From contig CAVQOH010000006.1 in the NCBI GenBank assembly GCA_963714405.1, positions 62,001 to 126,000 of the forward strand: a stretch of DNA of 64,000 nucleotides, in the 5' to 3' direction. Source of the DNA: JAZGGS01 sp963714405 (GTDB taxonomy: Bacteria > Bacteroidota > Ignavibacteria > Ignavibacteriales > Ignavibacteriaceae). The notes beneath the pieces were generated by a model. The model worked only from the letters and a program-made list of their open reading frames with translations, ran no database searches and was not told the origin of the DNA. Of this stretch, positions 54,967-64,000 are shown in pieces (position 1 is the first letter of the stretch; every line of letters begins with the position of its first letter). A program made the position numbers and the translations under genes.

Positions 54967-55800
54967 CTACTGGTTAAAAAAGTTTAGTTCCAAATCCTCT
55001 TTTTGTTTACTCTGAACAATTCCCAGTACAAATAAATTTTCAATCTTTAAAAGATCAGCAAAAGGTTTTACTTTAACGCGGCTAAAAATCTCGGTATCAA
55101 GGTTGTGTATTTCTTCAACAATTCCAACTGGTATTGGAACTGGCACAAGATAACTTATTTCAGAAGTAATAATTCTATCTCCAGGTTTAAAATCAAAAGT
55201 TTCGGGTACATTAATTATTGCCAATTCCTCACCATCCCATTTCATAATACCATTTAATCTGCTCCGTTCATTTTTTACTGTTAATCTAAGGTCAACATTT
55301 TCCAATGTGCGCATAATAGCAAAGTCATCAGAAGTTGAGTTAACAATTCCAACTAATCCTAAATGATTTATAACCGGCATACCCCGTTTAACACTATCCT
55401 TGCTTCCTACATTTAGAGTAAAAGTATTGTTAGTTCTGGATAAATGTTTAGATACTATTGCAGCAGGTATTAAGGGATAGGAAGAAGTATCTTTAAACTG
55501 AACTATATTTTTAATTTCCTCGCTTAAGATCCCATACTCACGAAGTTTACTGATTTGCAGCATTAATTTTGCATTTAAATTTCTAAGTTCATCATTCTCA
55601 GCTTTTATATCTGCAGTGTTAAAAAGATCTGTTACGATTGAGGTTACAACTGCAAAACTACCAAAGGCAATTGCTCTGACTTTTTGAACTTGCTGGGTTG
55701 TATTCTGAGATAGGATGATTAGACTAACAATTACAAGAAGGATGAGCACAATATATTCTTTAAAATTCTCCCATATCTTAGAAAAAAATTTAACCATCAA
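54967..55800 (-). CDS. mreC: Rod shape-determining protein MreC
   Basis: 277 residues: one N-terminal helix (about 15-32), a coiled coil (about 62-90, 'IKAENDELRNLNAKLMLQISKL'), then the two-lobed beta domain with 'AAIVSKHLSRTNNTFTLNVGSKDSVKRGMPVINHLGLVGIV' and 'FKPGDRIITSEISYLVPVPIPVGIV'. It spans periplasm and membrane and activates PBP2. It overlaps mreB by 4 bp. Confidence 0.94.
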   Translation of the reverse strand: MMVKFFSKIWENFKEYIVLILLVIVSLIILSQNTTQQVQKVRAIAFGSFAVVTSIVTDLFNTADIKAENDELRNLNAKLMLQISKLREYGILSEEIKNIVQFKDTSSYPLIPAAIVSKHLSRTNNTFTLNVGSKDSVKRGMPVINHLGLVGIVNSTSDDFAIMRTLENVDLRLTVKNERSRLNGIMKWDGEELAIINVPETFDFKPGDRIITSEISYLVPVPIPVGIVEEIHNLDTEIFSRVKVKPFADLLKIENLFVLGIVQSKQKEDLELNFFNQ

Positions 55801-56822
55801 TACCTTCTGTTACGAATGAGTACTTTTGAATATTCATTTAAATTATCTATTACAGCACCTGCTCCTCGAACAACAGCTGTTAATGGATCCTCCGCAATAT
55901 GAACCGGAAGATTTGTTTCCATCCTTATTCTTTCATCCAATCCCTTTAATAAAGCTCCCCCTCCCGTCAGCATAACACCTCTATCTAAAATATCTGCAGA
56001 AAGTTCAGGCGGTGTGCGTTCCAAAGTTTGCCTAACTGTATCTACTATCTGAACTATTGCTTCATTAAGTGCTTCTCTAATTTCTACTGAACTTACCTCA
56101 GTGGTTTTGGGAATTCCTCCAACAAGATCTCTTCCTTTTACCTGGATTGTTATTTCTTCTTTTAAAGGAACTGCAGAACCAACTTCACACTTAATTGCTT
56201 CCGCAGTTCTTTCTCCAATAAGAATATTATGATTACGTTTAAAGAATTGCATAATTGCGTAGTTCATTTCATCACCAGCAACACGGATAGATTCTTCATT
56301 TACAATTCCGGATAAAGCAATCACAGCAATTTCAGTAGTTCCTCCGCCAATATCAATTATCATATTACCAACCGCTGCGGAGACATCTATGCCGATACCA
56401 ATAGCAGCAGCCATAGGTTCTGCTATTAGGTGAACTTCCTTAGCACCTGCATGTTCTGCACTATCTCTAACCGCTCTTTTTTCAACTTCCGTTACACCGC
56501 TTGGAACAGCTACTACAACCCTCCTGCTGCTTAGAGCACCTGCTTTAACACGTTTGATGAAAGCTCTTATCATTCCCTCAGCAATCTCAAAATCTGCAAT
56601 TACACCATCTCGCATAGGGCGGGTTACCCTAATTTCCTTATGTTCTCTTCCCTGCATTTCCTTGGCTTTATTACCAAGTGCAATTATTCTTTTTGAAGTT
56701 TTATCAAATGCAACGATTGATGGTTCGTTTAGAACAACACCTTTTCCTTTAACGTAAATAAGTGTGTTAGCAGTTCCAAGATCGATAGCAATATCTGTTG
56801 AAAAAAAATCGAATAAACCCAT
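55797..56822 (-). CDS. mreB: Rod shape-determining actin homologue MreB
   Basis: 341 residues with actin-fold nucleotide-binding motifs: phosphate 1 'DIAIDLGTANTLIYVKGKGVV' at about 10-30, 'VIADFEIAEGMIRAFIKRV', phosphate 2 'NMIIDIGGGTTEIAVIALSG' near 160 and adenosine motif 'DRGVMLTGGGALLKGLDERI' near 290. It forms membrane-bound filaments that guide cell-wall elongation. Eight bp after purH; head of the mreBCD-mrdA-rodA group. Confidence 0.97.
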   Translation of the reverse strand: MGLFDFFSTDIAIDLGTANTLIYVKGKGVVLNEPSIVAFDKTSKRIIALGNKAKEMQGREHKEIRVTRPMRDGVIADFEIAEGMIRAFIKRVKAGALSSRRVVVAVPSGVTEVEKRAVRDSAEHAGAKEVHLIAEPMAAAIGIGIDVSAAVGNMIIDIGGGTTEIAVIALSGIVNEESIRVAGDEMNYAIMQFFKRNHNILIGERTAEAIKCEVGSAVPLKEEITIQVKGRDLVGGIPKTTEVSSVEIREALNEAIVQIVDTVRQTLERTPPELSADILDRGVMLTGGGALLKGLDERIRMETNLPVHIAEDPLTAVVRGAGAVIDNLNEYSKVLIRNRRY

Positions 56823-56830
56823 TTTACCTC

Positions 56831-58348
56831 TTAATGTTTAAAGTGTCTTATCCCGGTAAATACCATAGAAATATTGTTTTGATTTGCTGCATCAATAACT
56901 TCCTGATCTCTAACTGATCCACCAGGCTGTATTACAGCAGTGGCACCACATTTAATTATTTCTATTAAACCATCTGCAAAAGGAAAAAAAGCATCGGAGG
57001 CAGCAACCGAGCCATTTAAATTTAATCCATGTTCCCCAGATTTCATCTTTGCAATCTTCACAGAATCTAACCGGGACATTTGCCCGGCCCCAACTCCTAT
57101 AGCGGCATTATCCTTTGCAAAAACTATTGCATTTGATTTTGTATTTTTAGCAATTTTCCAAGCAAATTTCAAATCTTCCAGCTCTTTTTCTGAAGGTTTT
57201 TTTTCAGTAACAATTTTTAAATTCTCTTCAATTAAATCTACTTTATCATGATCCTGTTTAATCAATCCACCTGGTACATTACGAAAGTTAACATTTTCAC
57301 CTGATAAAGGTTTTAATTGTTTAACCAATCTCCTGTTCTTTTTCTTTTGTAATATTTTTAATGCTTCATCAGAAAAAGAAGGAGCACAAATAACTTCTAA
57401 AAAAATATTATTAAGTGTGTCTGCAATTTCAGAATTAATTTCATCTGAAAAAGCCACAATTCCACCAAATGCGGAAACAGGATCACATTTTAGTGCATTA
57501 TTGTATGCTTCTATTAAGTTCTTCCCGATTGCGGCACCAGCAGGATTAGTATGTTTTATAATTGCGCAGGAATTTTTGCCAAGTTCTTCAACTAGTTCAG
57601 CGGATGACACAAGATCTAAAATATTATTGTATGAAAGTTCTTTGCCGTGTAAAGCTTCAAAGTATTTATTAAACTCTCCGTAAAGTTCAGCTTTTTGATG
57701 AGGGTTTTCACCATATCTGAGTGATTTATAAACAGGAAAATTTAACCTAATATGAGATGGAGGAACTGAATAAAATTTTTCTAGATGATTTGCTATGTAA
57801 GTATCGTACTCAGCTGTGTGCGAAAAAGCTTCAACAGCAAGTGACTTTCGCATTTCTGCTGATATTTTACCACTTTCCAACTCTTGCAAAAAGTTTTTAT
57901 ACTGTAATGAATTAGTTAATATGGAAACATATTTATGATTTTTTGCTGCAGCTCTAACTAAACTTGGTCCTCCGATATCAATGTTCTCAATTATATCATC
58001 TTCAGTAGTATGCGGATTTGCTACAGTTTTTTTGAAAGGATAAAGATTTACACAAACAATATCAATCGGTGTTATTGCATTATCTCCAGCTTCTTTAAGA
58101 TCATTACTATTATCACGGCGCATTAATATTCCACCCGTAATTTTGGGATGAAGAGTTTTTACTCTTCCACCAAATATTTCCGGGAAACCTGTTATTGTTG
58201 ATATTTCTGCTACGGAAATTCCAGCAGATGAGAGTTTTTTTGCAGTATTACCTGTTGCAATAATTGAATAATTGTTATCAACTAATCCTTTTGCAAGTTC
58301 AACAATACCTGCTTTATCCGAAACACTTATTAACGCAAGCTTATTCAA
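56831..58348 (-). CDS. purH: Bifunctional AICAR transformylase/IMP cyclohydrolase
   Basis: 505 residues. The N-terminal MGS-like IMP cyclohydrolase shows 'ALISVSDKAGIVELAKGL', 'GGRVKTLHPKITGGIL' and 'VNLYPF'. The C-terminal AICAR transformylase shows 'RYGENPHQKAELYG', 'KHTNPAGAAIG' and 'DAFFPFADG'. The Lys-His pair of the transformylase active site is in 'IIKHTNPAG'. It performs the last two steps of IMP synthesis. purN lies 33 bp upstream, so the two form a purine unit ahead of mreB. Confidence 0.96.
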   Translation of the reverse strand: MNKLALISVSDKAGIVELAKGLVDNNYSIIATGNTAKKLSSAGISVAEISTITGFPEIFGGRVKTLHPKITGGILMRRDNSNDLKEAGDNAITPIDIVCVNLYPFKKTVANPHTTEDDIIENIDIGGPSLVRAAAKNHKYVSILTNSLQYKNFLQELESGKISAEMRKSLAVEAFSHTAEYDTYIANHLEKFYSVPPSHIRLNFPVYKSLRYGENPHQKAELYGEFNKYFEALHGKELSYNNILDLVSSAELVEELGKNSCAIIKHTNPAGAAIGKNLIEAYNNALKCDPVSAFGGIVAFSDEINSEIADTLNNIFLEVICAPSFSDEALKILQKKKNRRLVKQLKPLSGENVNFRNVPGGLIKQDHDKVDLIEENLKIVTEKKPSEKELEDLKFAWKIAKNTKSNAIVFAKDNAAIGVGAGQMSRLDSVKIAKMKSGEHGLNLNGSVAASDAFFPFADGLIEIIKCGATAVIQPGGSVRDQEVIDAANQNNISMVFTGIRHFKH

Positions 58349-58381
58349 TTGATCAATCTCTAAATGTAATATAATTAACTA

Positions 58382-58987
58382 TTAATATTTTATTCTAATC
58401 CTGCCATCTTCCAATATAACCTTTTTTAGAGCTAACTTTTCAATAACATCTGGTAAAATAATATGCTCAATTTTAAGTACACGTTCTGCAATATCTTCAT
58501 ACGAATTAACACCAGAAATATCCACACATCGCTGAGCAATTATTTTCCCTGTGTCATATGTTTCATCAACAAAATGAACTGTAGCACCAGATACCTGTGC
58601 TGAAGATTTAAACACTGCTTTATGAACGTTTGCACCATACATTCCTGATCCACCGAAGGAAGGAAGGAGAGCAGGATGGATATTAATAATCTTAAATTTA
58701 AATGAACTTACTACATCCCTGGGTATTAATTTCAAATACCCAGCAAGCACTACCAGATCAATTTTAAGAGAAAGTAAAAAATTATTCAGGTGCTCGTTTT
58801 TTACAGAACCATCAGTTTTGCCAATACAATAAGTTGGTATAGAAAACTGGTTTGCCAAATTAAAAGCAGGACAGTTGGATTTGTCACTAAAAACAGCTTT
58901 TACTTCAGCAATATGTTTTAGTTTGGGAGAATCTAGAATTGCTTTTAGATTTGATCCTCTACCCGAAACAAAAACAGCGATATCCAA
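58382..58987 (-). CDS. purN: Phosphoribosylglycinamide formyltransferase
   Basis: 201 residues. 'IAVFVSGRGSNLKAIL' (phosphate-binding), 'LVVLAGYLKLIP' and 'IINIHPALLPSFGGSGMYGANVHKAVF' with the catalytic Asn-His, then 'SGATVHFVDETYDTGKIIAQRCVDI' with the catalytic Asp, define PurN. It formylates GAR using 10-formyl-THF; the folate cycle gene folD is elsewhere in this window. Complete and intact. Confidence 0.95.
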   Translation of the reverse strand: MDIAVFVSGRGSNLKAILDSPKLKHIAEVKAVFSDKSNCPAFNLANQFSIPTYCIGKTDGSVKNEHLNNFLLSLKIDLVVLAGYLKLIPRDVVSSFKFKIINIHPALLPSFGGSGMYGANVHKAVFKSSAQVSGATVHFVDETYDTGKIIAQRCVDISGVNSYEDIAERVLKIEHIILPDVIEKLALKKVILEDGRIRIKY

Positions 58988-59078
58988 AGTTACATCAATT
59001 TTTAATTAATGATGTAAAGCTACTTAATCAAGTAAAAATAATCAATTATAACAAATAATTTAACAAGGATTGGCACTT

Positions 59079-60611
59079 CTACTGCTGGAATTTATAGGAA
59101 AGGGAATATATCAGATTCCGTAATTTATTTTCAAAATGAAAATCATTAAAATCATTTGCGTAGCTTAAAAATAGTTTTGTATCTACTATGCTGCCAAGTT
59201 TAACGCTGGCTCTCGCAGCAAAATAACATGCAAATGCCCGTACCCATTTTTCTGCATATTCATTCTCAATTAAGGAAATAGCAATCTGTTTTGATTCCTT
59301 AAAACCTCCTAAGTAGAACTTTGCATCGCAGGTATAGAAATCAATAAAAGCTTTAATCTCTTCAGAAACCGAGTATTTTGATAAACTTTTAAGTGAATCA
59401 ATAGCGGTTGAGTATGAACCTGCATCAATTAAATTTTTTATAAAAATTAGCCTAACTTGTATAGAATCCGGAGGACTCTCAAGGTAAATTTCACAGATAT
59501 CATCTGCAAAATTATCTTCATCTAAATCTGTATTCCCTTCTCCCGCTAATTCAAAAAACTCCATCGCAAGATTAGGAGAGCCAGTAATATAAAAGCACAA
59601 CCCAAGTTTTAATGCTGCCATTCCTTTAAAATGACTATCTGTTGCATGAACAAGAAATTTTTTAAAGAATGTTTTTGCTGAATCAAAATTATTTCGAGTG
59701 AAGAATATATCACCTAAAAACAGATTTGCATAGTTTTTAATTTGTTTAAATGTGGAGTCTTTTGATTCTGTAATGCTGAATAATATTTTTTCAGAGTTTT
59801 TAAGTTTTTTTTCTTTAATTAAAAGTGAAGCTGCAGTAGATTTAAATAACAGGTTAGAAGGAAATTTTTTTGTAAGCTTGTCTAAATAATAATGGGCAGT
59901 TGTAAAATCTCGCATAAATTCTGCATTTAATTGGGAGAGATAAAATTGAGCATCAATTGCAGAGAACTTTCCTTTTTCAGCAGCAAAAGTAAGATATTTC
60001 ATTCCTTTGGTTCTATCACCAGTTATACCAGTCAGATCTAAGGCCCACTTCCACGCAGAAGGAGTTTGTGCAACAGCAAAGTTAAAAAGTCCTAATCCAA
60101 AATATGCATCAGCAAATAAGCTATCAATACTTATAGCTTTATTAAGATGTGAATATGATTCCTTGGTAGCCCACAGTGCATTTAGGTATTCACTTGCTCT
60201 TGCAAAAACTAACGCCCTGGATGAATAAGTTGATCCAAGGATATAATGTATAAAAATATCCGCAGTATCTGTAGTGATTAAGGCCTGACTTTTAGAAATA
60301 CAAGAATCAGTATATAGTAGAAATTTTTCACGATCTTTATCATTTTTACTATCCAGGTAAAACCATAAATATGCAATTGATTGGAAATGATATCCAGCGG
60401 GATTAGAACTATCCACTTCAATAATTTCATTAAAAACTTTATTGCTTTTTATAAATTCAAAGTTATAAAGATGTGTTAATCCCTTAGTTATTTTAGTATC
60501 TAGATTCGATTGAGCGGTGGAAGAATAATTTACTGTAAGTACCAATATGAGGATATAAAATATTTGCCTGAACGTGATATATTTTTTAGAACAAGTTTTT
60601 AAAATATTCAT
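59079..60611 (-). CDS. Exported TPR-repeat protein of unknown function
   Basis: 510 residues: a signal peptide or anchor (about 15-33, 'IFYILILVLTVNYSSTAQS'), then TPR-like helix pairs throughout ('GLTHLYNFEFIKSNKVFNEIIEVDSSNPAGYHFQSIAYLW', 'IDSLFADAYFGLGLFNFAVAQTPSAWKWALDLTGI', 'GMAALKLGLCFYITGSPNLAMEFFELA'). No enzymatic domain is seen. It lies between pyrG and purN in a same-strand run. Probably periplasmic scaffold; function unknown. Confidence 0.78.
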   Translation of the reverse strand: MNILKTCSKKYITFRQIFYILILVLTVNYSSTAQSNLDTKITKGLTHLYNFEFIKSNKVFNEIIEVDSSNPAGYHFQSIAYLWFYLDSKNDKDREKFLLYTDSCISKSQALITTDTADIFIHYILGSTYSSRALVFARASEYLNALWATKESYSHLNKAISIDSLFADAYFGLGLFNFAVAQTPSAWKWALDLTGITGDRTKGMKYLTFAAEKGKFSAIDAQFYLSQLNAEFMRDFTTAHYYLDKLTKKFPSNLLFKSTAASLLIKEKKLKNSEKILFSITESKDSTFKQIKNYANLFLGDIFFTRNNFDSAKTFFKKFLVHATDSHFKGMAALKLGLCFYITGSPNLAMEFFELAGEGNTDLDEDNFADDICEIYLESPPDSIQVRLIFIKNLIDAGSYSTAIDSLKSLSKYSVSEEIKAFIDFYTCDAKFYLGGFKESKQIAISLIENEYAEKWVRAFACYFAARASVKLGSIVDTKLFLSYANDFNDFHFENKLRNLIYSLSYKFQQ

Positions 60612-60653
60612 TTAAAATTCAGGTTTTAGTATTATGATTTTAAGAAATTGGAA

Positions 60654-62285
60654 CTAATCATTATTTTTTTTATCAGTAAATACAATGGCAGCTTTAACAA
60701 ATTCTCTGAACAATGGATGCGCATTTGTAGCCCTCGATTTTAATTCAGGATGAAACTGGCAGGCAATAAACCAGGGGTGATCTGGTATTTCAACCATTTC
60801 AACCAATTCTCTATCTGGAGATAAACCACTAAAAACCATTCCTCCATCCATTAACATTCTTCTAAACTTGTTGTTCACTTCGTATCTATGCCGGTGTCTT
60901 TCAGAAATATGATTAAGTTTATAAGCACGGTGAGCTTTAGTATTTTCTTGTATAATGCAAGGATATGCACCTAATCTCATAGTTGCACCCTTTTCTTTAA
61001 TATCTTTTTGATCAGGCATCAAATCTATTACATTATACTTTGTTGCTTTAAATTCGGAACTATTTGCTCTCTTAATTCCGCAAACATTTCTAGCAAATTC
61101 AACTACTGCACATTGTAAACCCAGACAAATGCCTAAAAACGGCAAATTATTTTCACGAGCATATTTAACTGCATTTATTTTTCCTTCAATACCGCGCTCA
61201 CCAAATCCACCCGGCACTAATAGCCCTGAAACCCCTGCCAGCAAGGCTTTGGCTGACTCCTCATCTTCACAATCTTCTGCGTTTATCGGTTTAATTTTAA
61301 CTCTAGCATTATTTTCAGCTCCTGAATGAACAAAGGATTCCATAATGCTTTTATAGGCATCAAGATGATTTATATATTTTCCACAAACTCCAATCTCAAT
61401 AGTTTTTAATGGAGTAATAACACCATCAACAAAATTAATCCATTCATCAAGTTTGATTTTACGTTCCGGTAAACGAAGTTTTTTAGTTACAAGCACATCC
61501 AGTTTTTCTTTGAAAAGAACTAAAGGTACCTCATAAATTGAAGAACAATCATAAGCAGATATAACTGCTTTTGAATCAACATTTGTAAAGAGAGCAATTT
61601 TATTACGTAATTCCTTTGTTAATCTTTTCTCTGACCTGCAAATCAATACATCAGGTTGGATACCAAGTTCAAGCAAATTTTTTACACTGTGCTGAGTAGG
61701 TTTAGTTTTTACTTCTTTTGCGGAAACAATGTATGGAACAAGTGTAACGTGAATGCTCATAGTATTTGCTCTTCCGTACTCCATCATATGCTGTCGGATT
61801 GCTTCTATAAAAGGTAAACTTTCTATATCGCCAACTGTTCCACCAATTTCTGTAATTATAACATCATATTCTCCCAGCTCACTTAATCGTACAAGCCGTT
61901 TCTTTATTTCATCAGTAATGTGAGGAATTACCTGAACGGTTGCTCCTAAATAATCCCCTCTTCTTTCCTTTGTAATTACTTCGTGATAAACCTGCCCGGT
62001 TGTAGTATTATTGGCTTTTGTCATATTTACATCAAGAAAGCGTTCGTAATGACCAAGATCAAGATCAGCTTCTGCTCCGTCATCAGTTACATAAACCTCC
62101 CCATGCTGAAAAGGGCTCATTGTGCCGGGATCAACATTTATATAAGGATCAAATTTTTGGATTGTAACTTTAAATCCGCGTTGTTTTAGCAGTAGACCGA
62201 GTGAGGAGGCAGTTATTCCCTTTCCTAATGATGAAACTACACCGCCCGTAACAAATATGAATTTAACTTTTTTCCTGCTTGCCAT
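60654..62285 (-). CDS. pyrG: CTP synthase
   Basis: 543 residues. The synthetase domain begins 'KFIFVTGGVVSSLGKGITASSLGLLLKQRG', with 'FDPYINVDPGTMSPFQHGEVYVTDDGAEADLDLGHYERF' and 'ITEIGGTVGDIESLPFIEA'. The class I glutaminase domain has the 'PGGFGERG' oxyanion loop, nucleophile Cys in 'FLGICLGLQ', and His-Glu in 'CQFHPELKS'. It makes CTP from UTP, ATP and glutamine. A good promoter lies just upstream, so it may lead the long minus-strand run to pyrF. Confidence 0.97.
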   Translation of the reverse strand: MASRKKVKFIFVTGGVVSSLGKGITASSLGLLLKQRGFKVTIQKFDPYINVDPGTMSPFQHGEVYVTDDGAEADLDLGHYERFLDVNMTKANNTTTGQVYHEVITKERRGDYLGATVQVIPHITDEIKKRLVRLSELGEYDVIITEIGGTVGDIESLPFIEAIRQHMMEYGRANTMSIHVTLVPYIVSAKEVKTKPTQHSVKNLLELGIQPDVLICRSEKRLTKELRNKIALFTNVDSKAVISAYDCSSIYEVPLVLFKEKLDVLVTKKLRLPERKIKLDEWINFVDGVITPLKTIEIGVCGKYINHLDAYKSIMESFVHSGAENNARVKIKPINAEDCEDEESAKALLAGVSGLLVPGGFGERGIEGKINAVKYARENNLPFLGICLGLQCAVVEFARNVCGIKRANSSEFKATKYNVIDLMPDQKDIKEKGATMRLGAYPCIIQENTKAHRAYKLNHISERHRHRYEVNNKFRRMLMDGGMVFSGLSPDRELVEMVEIPDHPWFIACQFHPELKSRATNAHPLFREFVKAAIVFTDKKNND

Positions 62286-62301
62286 AATTTTTTTTTGCTT
62301 T

Positions 62302-62332
62302 CAAATATAGAGGAAGATTAAAATAATTCCAA
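62302..62332 (-). promoter_or_regulatory. Bacteroidota-type promoter of pyrG
   Basis: On the minus strand TTG (62332-62330), a 20-nt spacer and TATATTTG (62309-62302) match the -33/-7 consensus TTG-N19-20-TAnnTTTG. The -7 box ends 16 bp before the pyrG start codon, implying a very short leader. Confidence 0.5.
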
Positions 62333-62483
62333 TTAACATTGATTGTGAAATATCAGGGAATTATATTCAAATTTAATTAGTTGCTGTACTGGAGAAATAA
62401 ATTTGAGATTTATGCAAAAAAAAACTTATGATTTGTTATAAGTCCAGTTTTTCCTTATTCTTAAAGAAAAAAGAGAAAATTGT

Positions 62484-62882
62484 TTGAAAGATTCAATTAA
62501 AATATCAGCTGTTTTTCCTGTTAGCGCTAAAAAAATTTTTGACGCTTGGTTAAATAGTGAAGAGCACTCTCAGTTTACTGGAGAAAAAGCAGAGATTTAT
62601 TCAAGATCCGGAACAAGTTTTACAACTGGCGCGGGTTATATTTCCGGATCAAATTTAATAATTCAACCTTATGGAAGAATTGTTCAATCCTGGCGTACTG
62701 CAGAGTTTCCCGATGGAACTCCTGATTCAAAACTGGAATTACTATTTGAAAAAGTAGAAAAAGGTACAAAGTTAACACTTATACACAGTAGAATACCTGA
62801 TGGACAGCAAAAAAAATATGAAAAGGGTTGGAAAGAGCATTACATAAAACCTATGAAAAAATTTTTTTCAAATCATAAATAA
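62484..62882 (+). CDS. SRPBCC/START-like (AHSA1-type) protein
   Basis: A TTG start gives 132 residues of the SRPBCC fold: 'ISAVFPVSAKKIFDAWLNSEEHSQFTGEKAEI', 'GAGYISGSNLIIQPYGRIVQSWRTAEFPDGTPDSKLELLFEKVEKGTKLTLIHSRIP', and a long C-terminal helix 'KKYEKGWKEHYIKPMKKFF'. This is the AHSA1/activator-of-Hsp90-like group, hydrophobic-ligand binding proteins of mostly unknown role. Single gene, divergent from pyrG. Confidence 0.82.
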   Translation: MKDSIKISAVFPVSAKKIFDAWLNSEEHSQFTGEKAEIYSRSGTSFTTGAGYISGSNLIIQPYGRIVQSWRTAEFPDGTPDSKLELLFEKVEKGTKLTLIHSRIPDGQQKKYEKGWKEHYIKPMKKFFSNHK

Positions 62883-63002
62883 ACTTTAGTAAAATTTATT
62901 TTGTCTAAAATATTTTGAATAAGGAATCAATATTAAACTTGAACTTCCAGATTTTTCAGCACTATATTTACAATCCAGTTTATTAATCCTTTAAGAAATC
63001 TT

Positions 63003-64000
63003 TTGAAAAGTTTTTTTCCACAGACAATAATTTTTATTCTTATTCTTACATTTATTTCTGCTACGTCTGCACAAGATACAACCAAGAGTCTTGCCTTTAG
63101 AAATAATAAACCTGATAGAAAGAGACCATACTTTTATAGACCTGATCTTACTTACCAGATCTGGCAGCAATTCAGGTTAACCAGGGAAGCAAATTCAGGT
63201 GATCCTCTTGCACAACATGAACTTGGTTTACGATTGTTAATGGGCGAAGGAGTTCCTGCCGACACCGCGTACGCTGTTTACTGGCTTAAAAAAGCTGTTG
63301 ATCAAAATTTAACTTCTGCAAAATATAACTATGCCATTCTGTTAATAAACGGAATGGGTGTTGAGTGGGATCCATTTTCAGCTTTCAAATATTTTAAAAG
63401 TGCTGCACGAGATGGTATGGTGCAGGCACAGTATATTGTGGGAATACTCTATACTGATAATTTAATTGTTAAACGTAATTGGAATTTATCCTATTACTGG
63501 ATTAAAAAATCCGCCGATGGTGAATATGAACCAGCTATGGATGTAATTAATGAGCTGGAACCGAAAATTTCTCATGCTGTTGTGGATTCATTATTAAACA
63601 ATGAACTTGATTCAAATGAGAATGATACTGAACCGTTAAGTGATCCTTCAAACACTAAACTTACATCTTCACTTGGATTGGTCTTTATTGATTTTGATTC
63701 TATATCGGATTCTGTTATTTCAATTACGGATAGTATGCTTATCACTGAACTTGAAATTTCGGGAATAGATAGCTTGAAGGAATTACTGGAAATTGATAGT
63801 GCAACAACTCTGCAGAGTCTATCATCAGAAAAAAATATTAACATACTTATAAATGCAGCAGAATATGGAAGCCCAGAAGCACAGGCTATTCTGGGTAGAT
63901 TGTATGAAAAAGGAATTTTCTTTAACAGAAGTTCTGTAATTGCTGCATCATATTACTTTAGGGCATTAAGGAATGATTCACCCAAAGCTGCACACCTCTT
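63003..64000 (+). CDS. Exported Sel1/TPR-like repeat protein, N-terminal part (runs off the window)
   Basis: Open from TTG at 63003 to the window end, at least 332 codons. A signal peptide 'FFPQTIIFILILTFISATSAQ' is followed by Sel1-like repeats: 'ANSGDPLAQHELGLRLLMGEGVPADTAYAVYWLKKAVDQ', 'SAKYNYAILLINGMGVEWDPFSAFKYFKSAARDG', 'VQAQYIVGILYTD' and later 'AEYGSPEAQAILGRLYEKGIF'. A Ser/Asp-rich insert (about 195-275) separates two repeat blocks. No ATG is in frame upstream before a stop at 62940. Sel1 repeats serve protein-protein contacts; role unknown. Confidence 0.78.
   Translation, partial: MKSFFPQTIIFILILTFISATSAQDTTKSLAFRNNKPDRKRPYFYRPDLTYQIWQQFRLTREANSGDPLAQHELGLRLLMGEGVPADTAYAVYWLKKAVDQNLTSAKYNYAILLINGMGVEWDPFSAFKYFKSAARDGMVQAQYIVGILYTDNLIVKRNWNLSYYWIKKSADGEYEPAMDVINELEPKISHAVVDSLLNNELDSNENDTEPLSDPSNTKLTSSLGLVFIDFDSISDSVISITDSMLITELEISGIDSLKELLEIDSATTLQSLSSEKNINILINAAEYGSPEAQAILGRLYEKGIFFNRSSVIAASYYFRALRNDSPKAAHL

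Noticed and set aside
1..64000. CRISPR arrays, insertion sequences, prophage, rRNA operon
   Set aside because: No regular short repeats with spacers, no transposase or integrase, no phage structural genes and no rRNA sequence were found on reading both strands.

Overview
The window is one AT-rich bacterial chromosome segment. The best guess for the host is Ignavibacteria or a close relative in the Bacteroidota/Chlorobi group. Three secreted proteins end in the 'QNYPNPFNP' type A sorting domain of type IX secretion. DUF5916, DUF2851 and DUF6600 proteins and a bacillithiol gene (bshC) fit the same lineage. Many genes start with TTG, the tRNA genes lack an encoded CCA, and one promoter matches the TTG/TAnnTTTG pattern of Bacteroidota. 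This assignment is inference; no 16S gene is present.

Layout. 0-8.1 kb: a partial exported protein, an SdiA-regulated fragment, a cyclase-TPR protein, the malic enzyme/phosphotransacetylase fusion MaeB, a queuosine precursor transporter and a DUF6600 protein with a very Asn-rich basic tail. 8.1-15.2 kb: two exported beta-propeller proteins, an intact DUF5916 barrel gene and two decayed copies of that gene's 3' end. 15.4-19.4 kb: TerC and an operon of radical SAM protein, flippase and glycosyltransferase. 19.5-31.7 kb: housekeeping genes (bshC, aroA, trmH, deoC, folD, a DNA methyltransferase, ymdB, an exonuclease/UvrC-like fusion, an IF2B-like protein, DPP IV). Almost all of these are broken by single-base indels, which looks more like poor consensus sequence than real gene death. 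31.7-39.2 kb: a MATE pump, two tRNA-Ser genes, an orphan ParA, a small GIY-YIG cassette lodged at a tRNA-Ser gene, and two T9SS-secreted proteins. 39.3-43.4 kb: an outer-membrane porin with three multiheme cytochromes (27 haem motifs), a candidate electron conduit across the outer membrane. 43.6-50.4 kb: a SET-domain protein, pepD, clpS, etfBA, a bifunctional nuclease and a DUF2851 protein. 50.6-62.3 kb, all on the minus strand: pyrG, a TPR protein, purN, purH, mreBCD, mrdA, rodA and pyrF, which link nucleotide synthesis to the rod-shape machinery. 62.5-64 kb: an SRPBCC protein and a partial Sel1-repeat protein.

Most notable points. (1) The GIY-YIG cassette at 34.7-35.1 kb has duplicated the first 21 nt of tRNA-Ser(GGA), and its reading frame ends inside the restored tRNA gene. 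(2) The porin-multiheme cytochrome cluster. (3) The repeated 3' tails of the DUF5916 gene. (4) The dense run of frameshifts from 18.4 to 30 kb, which any user of this sequence should check against raw reads.
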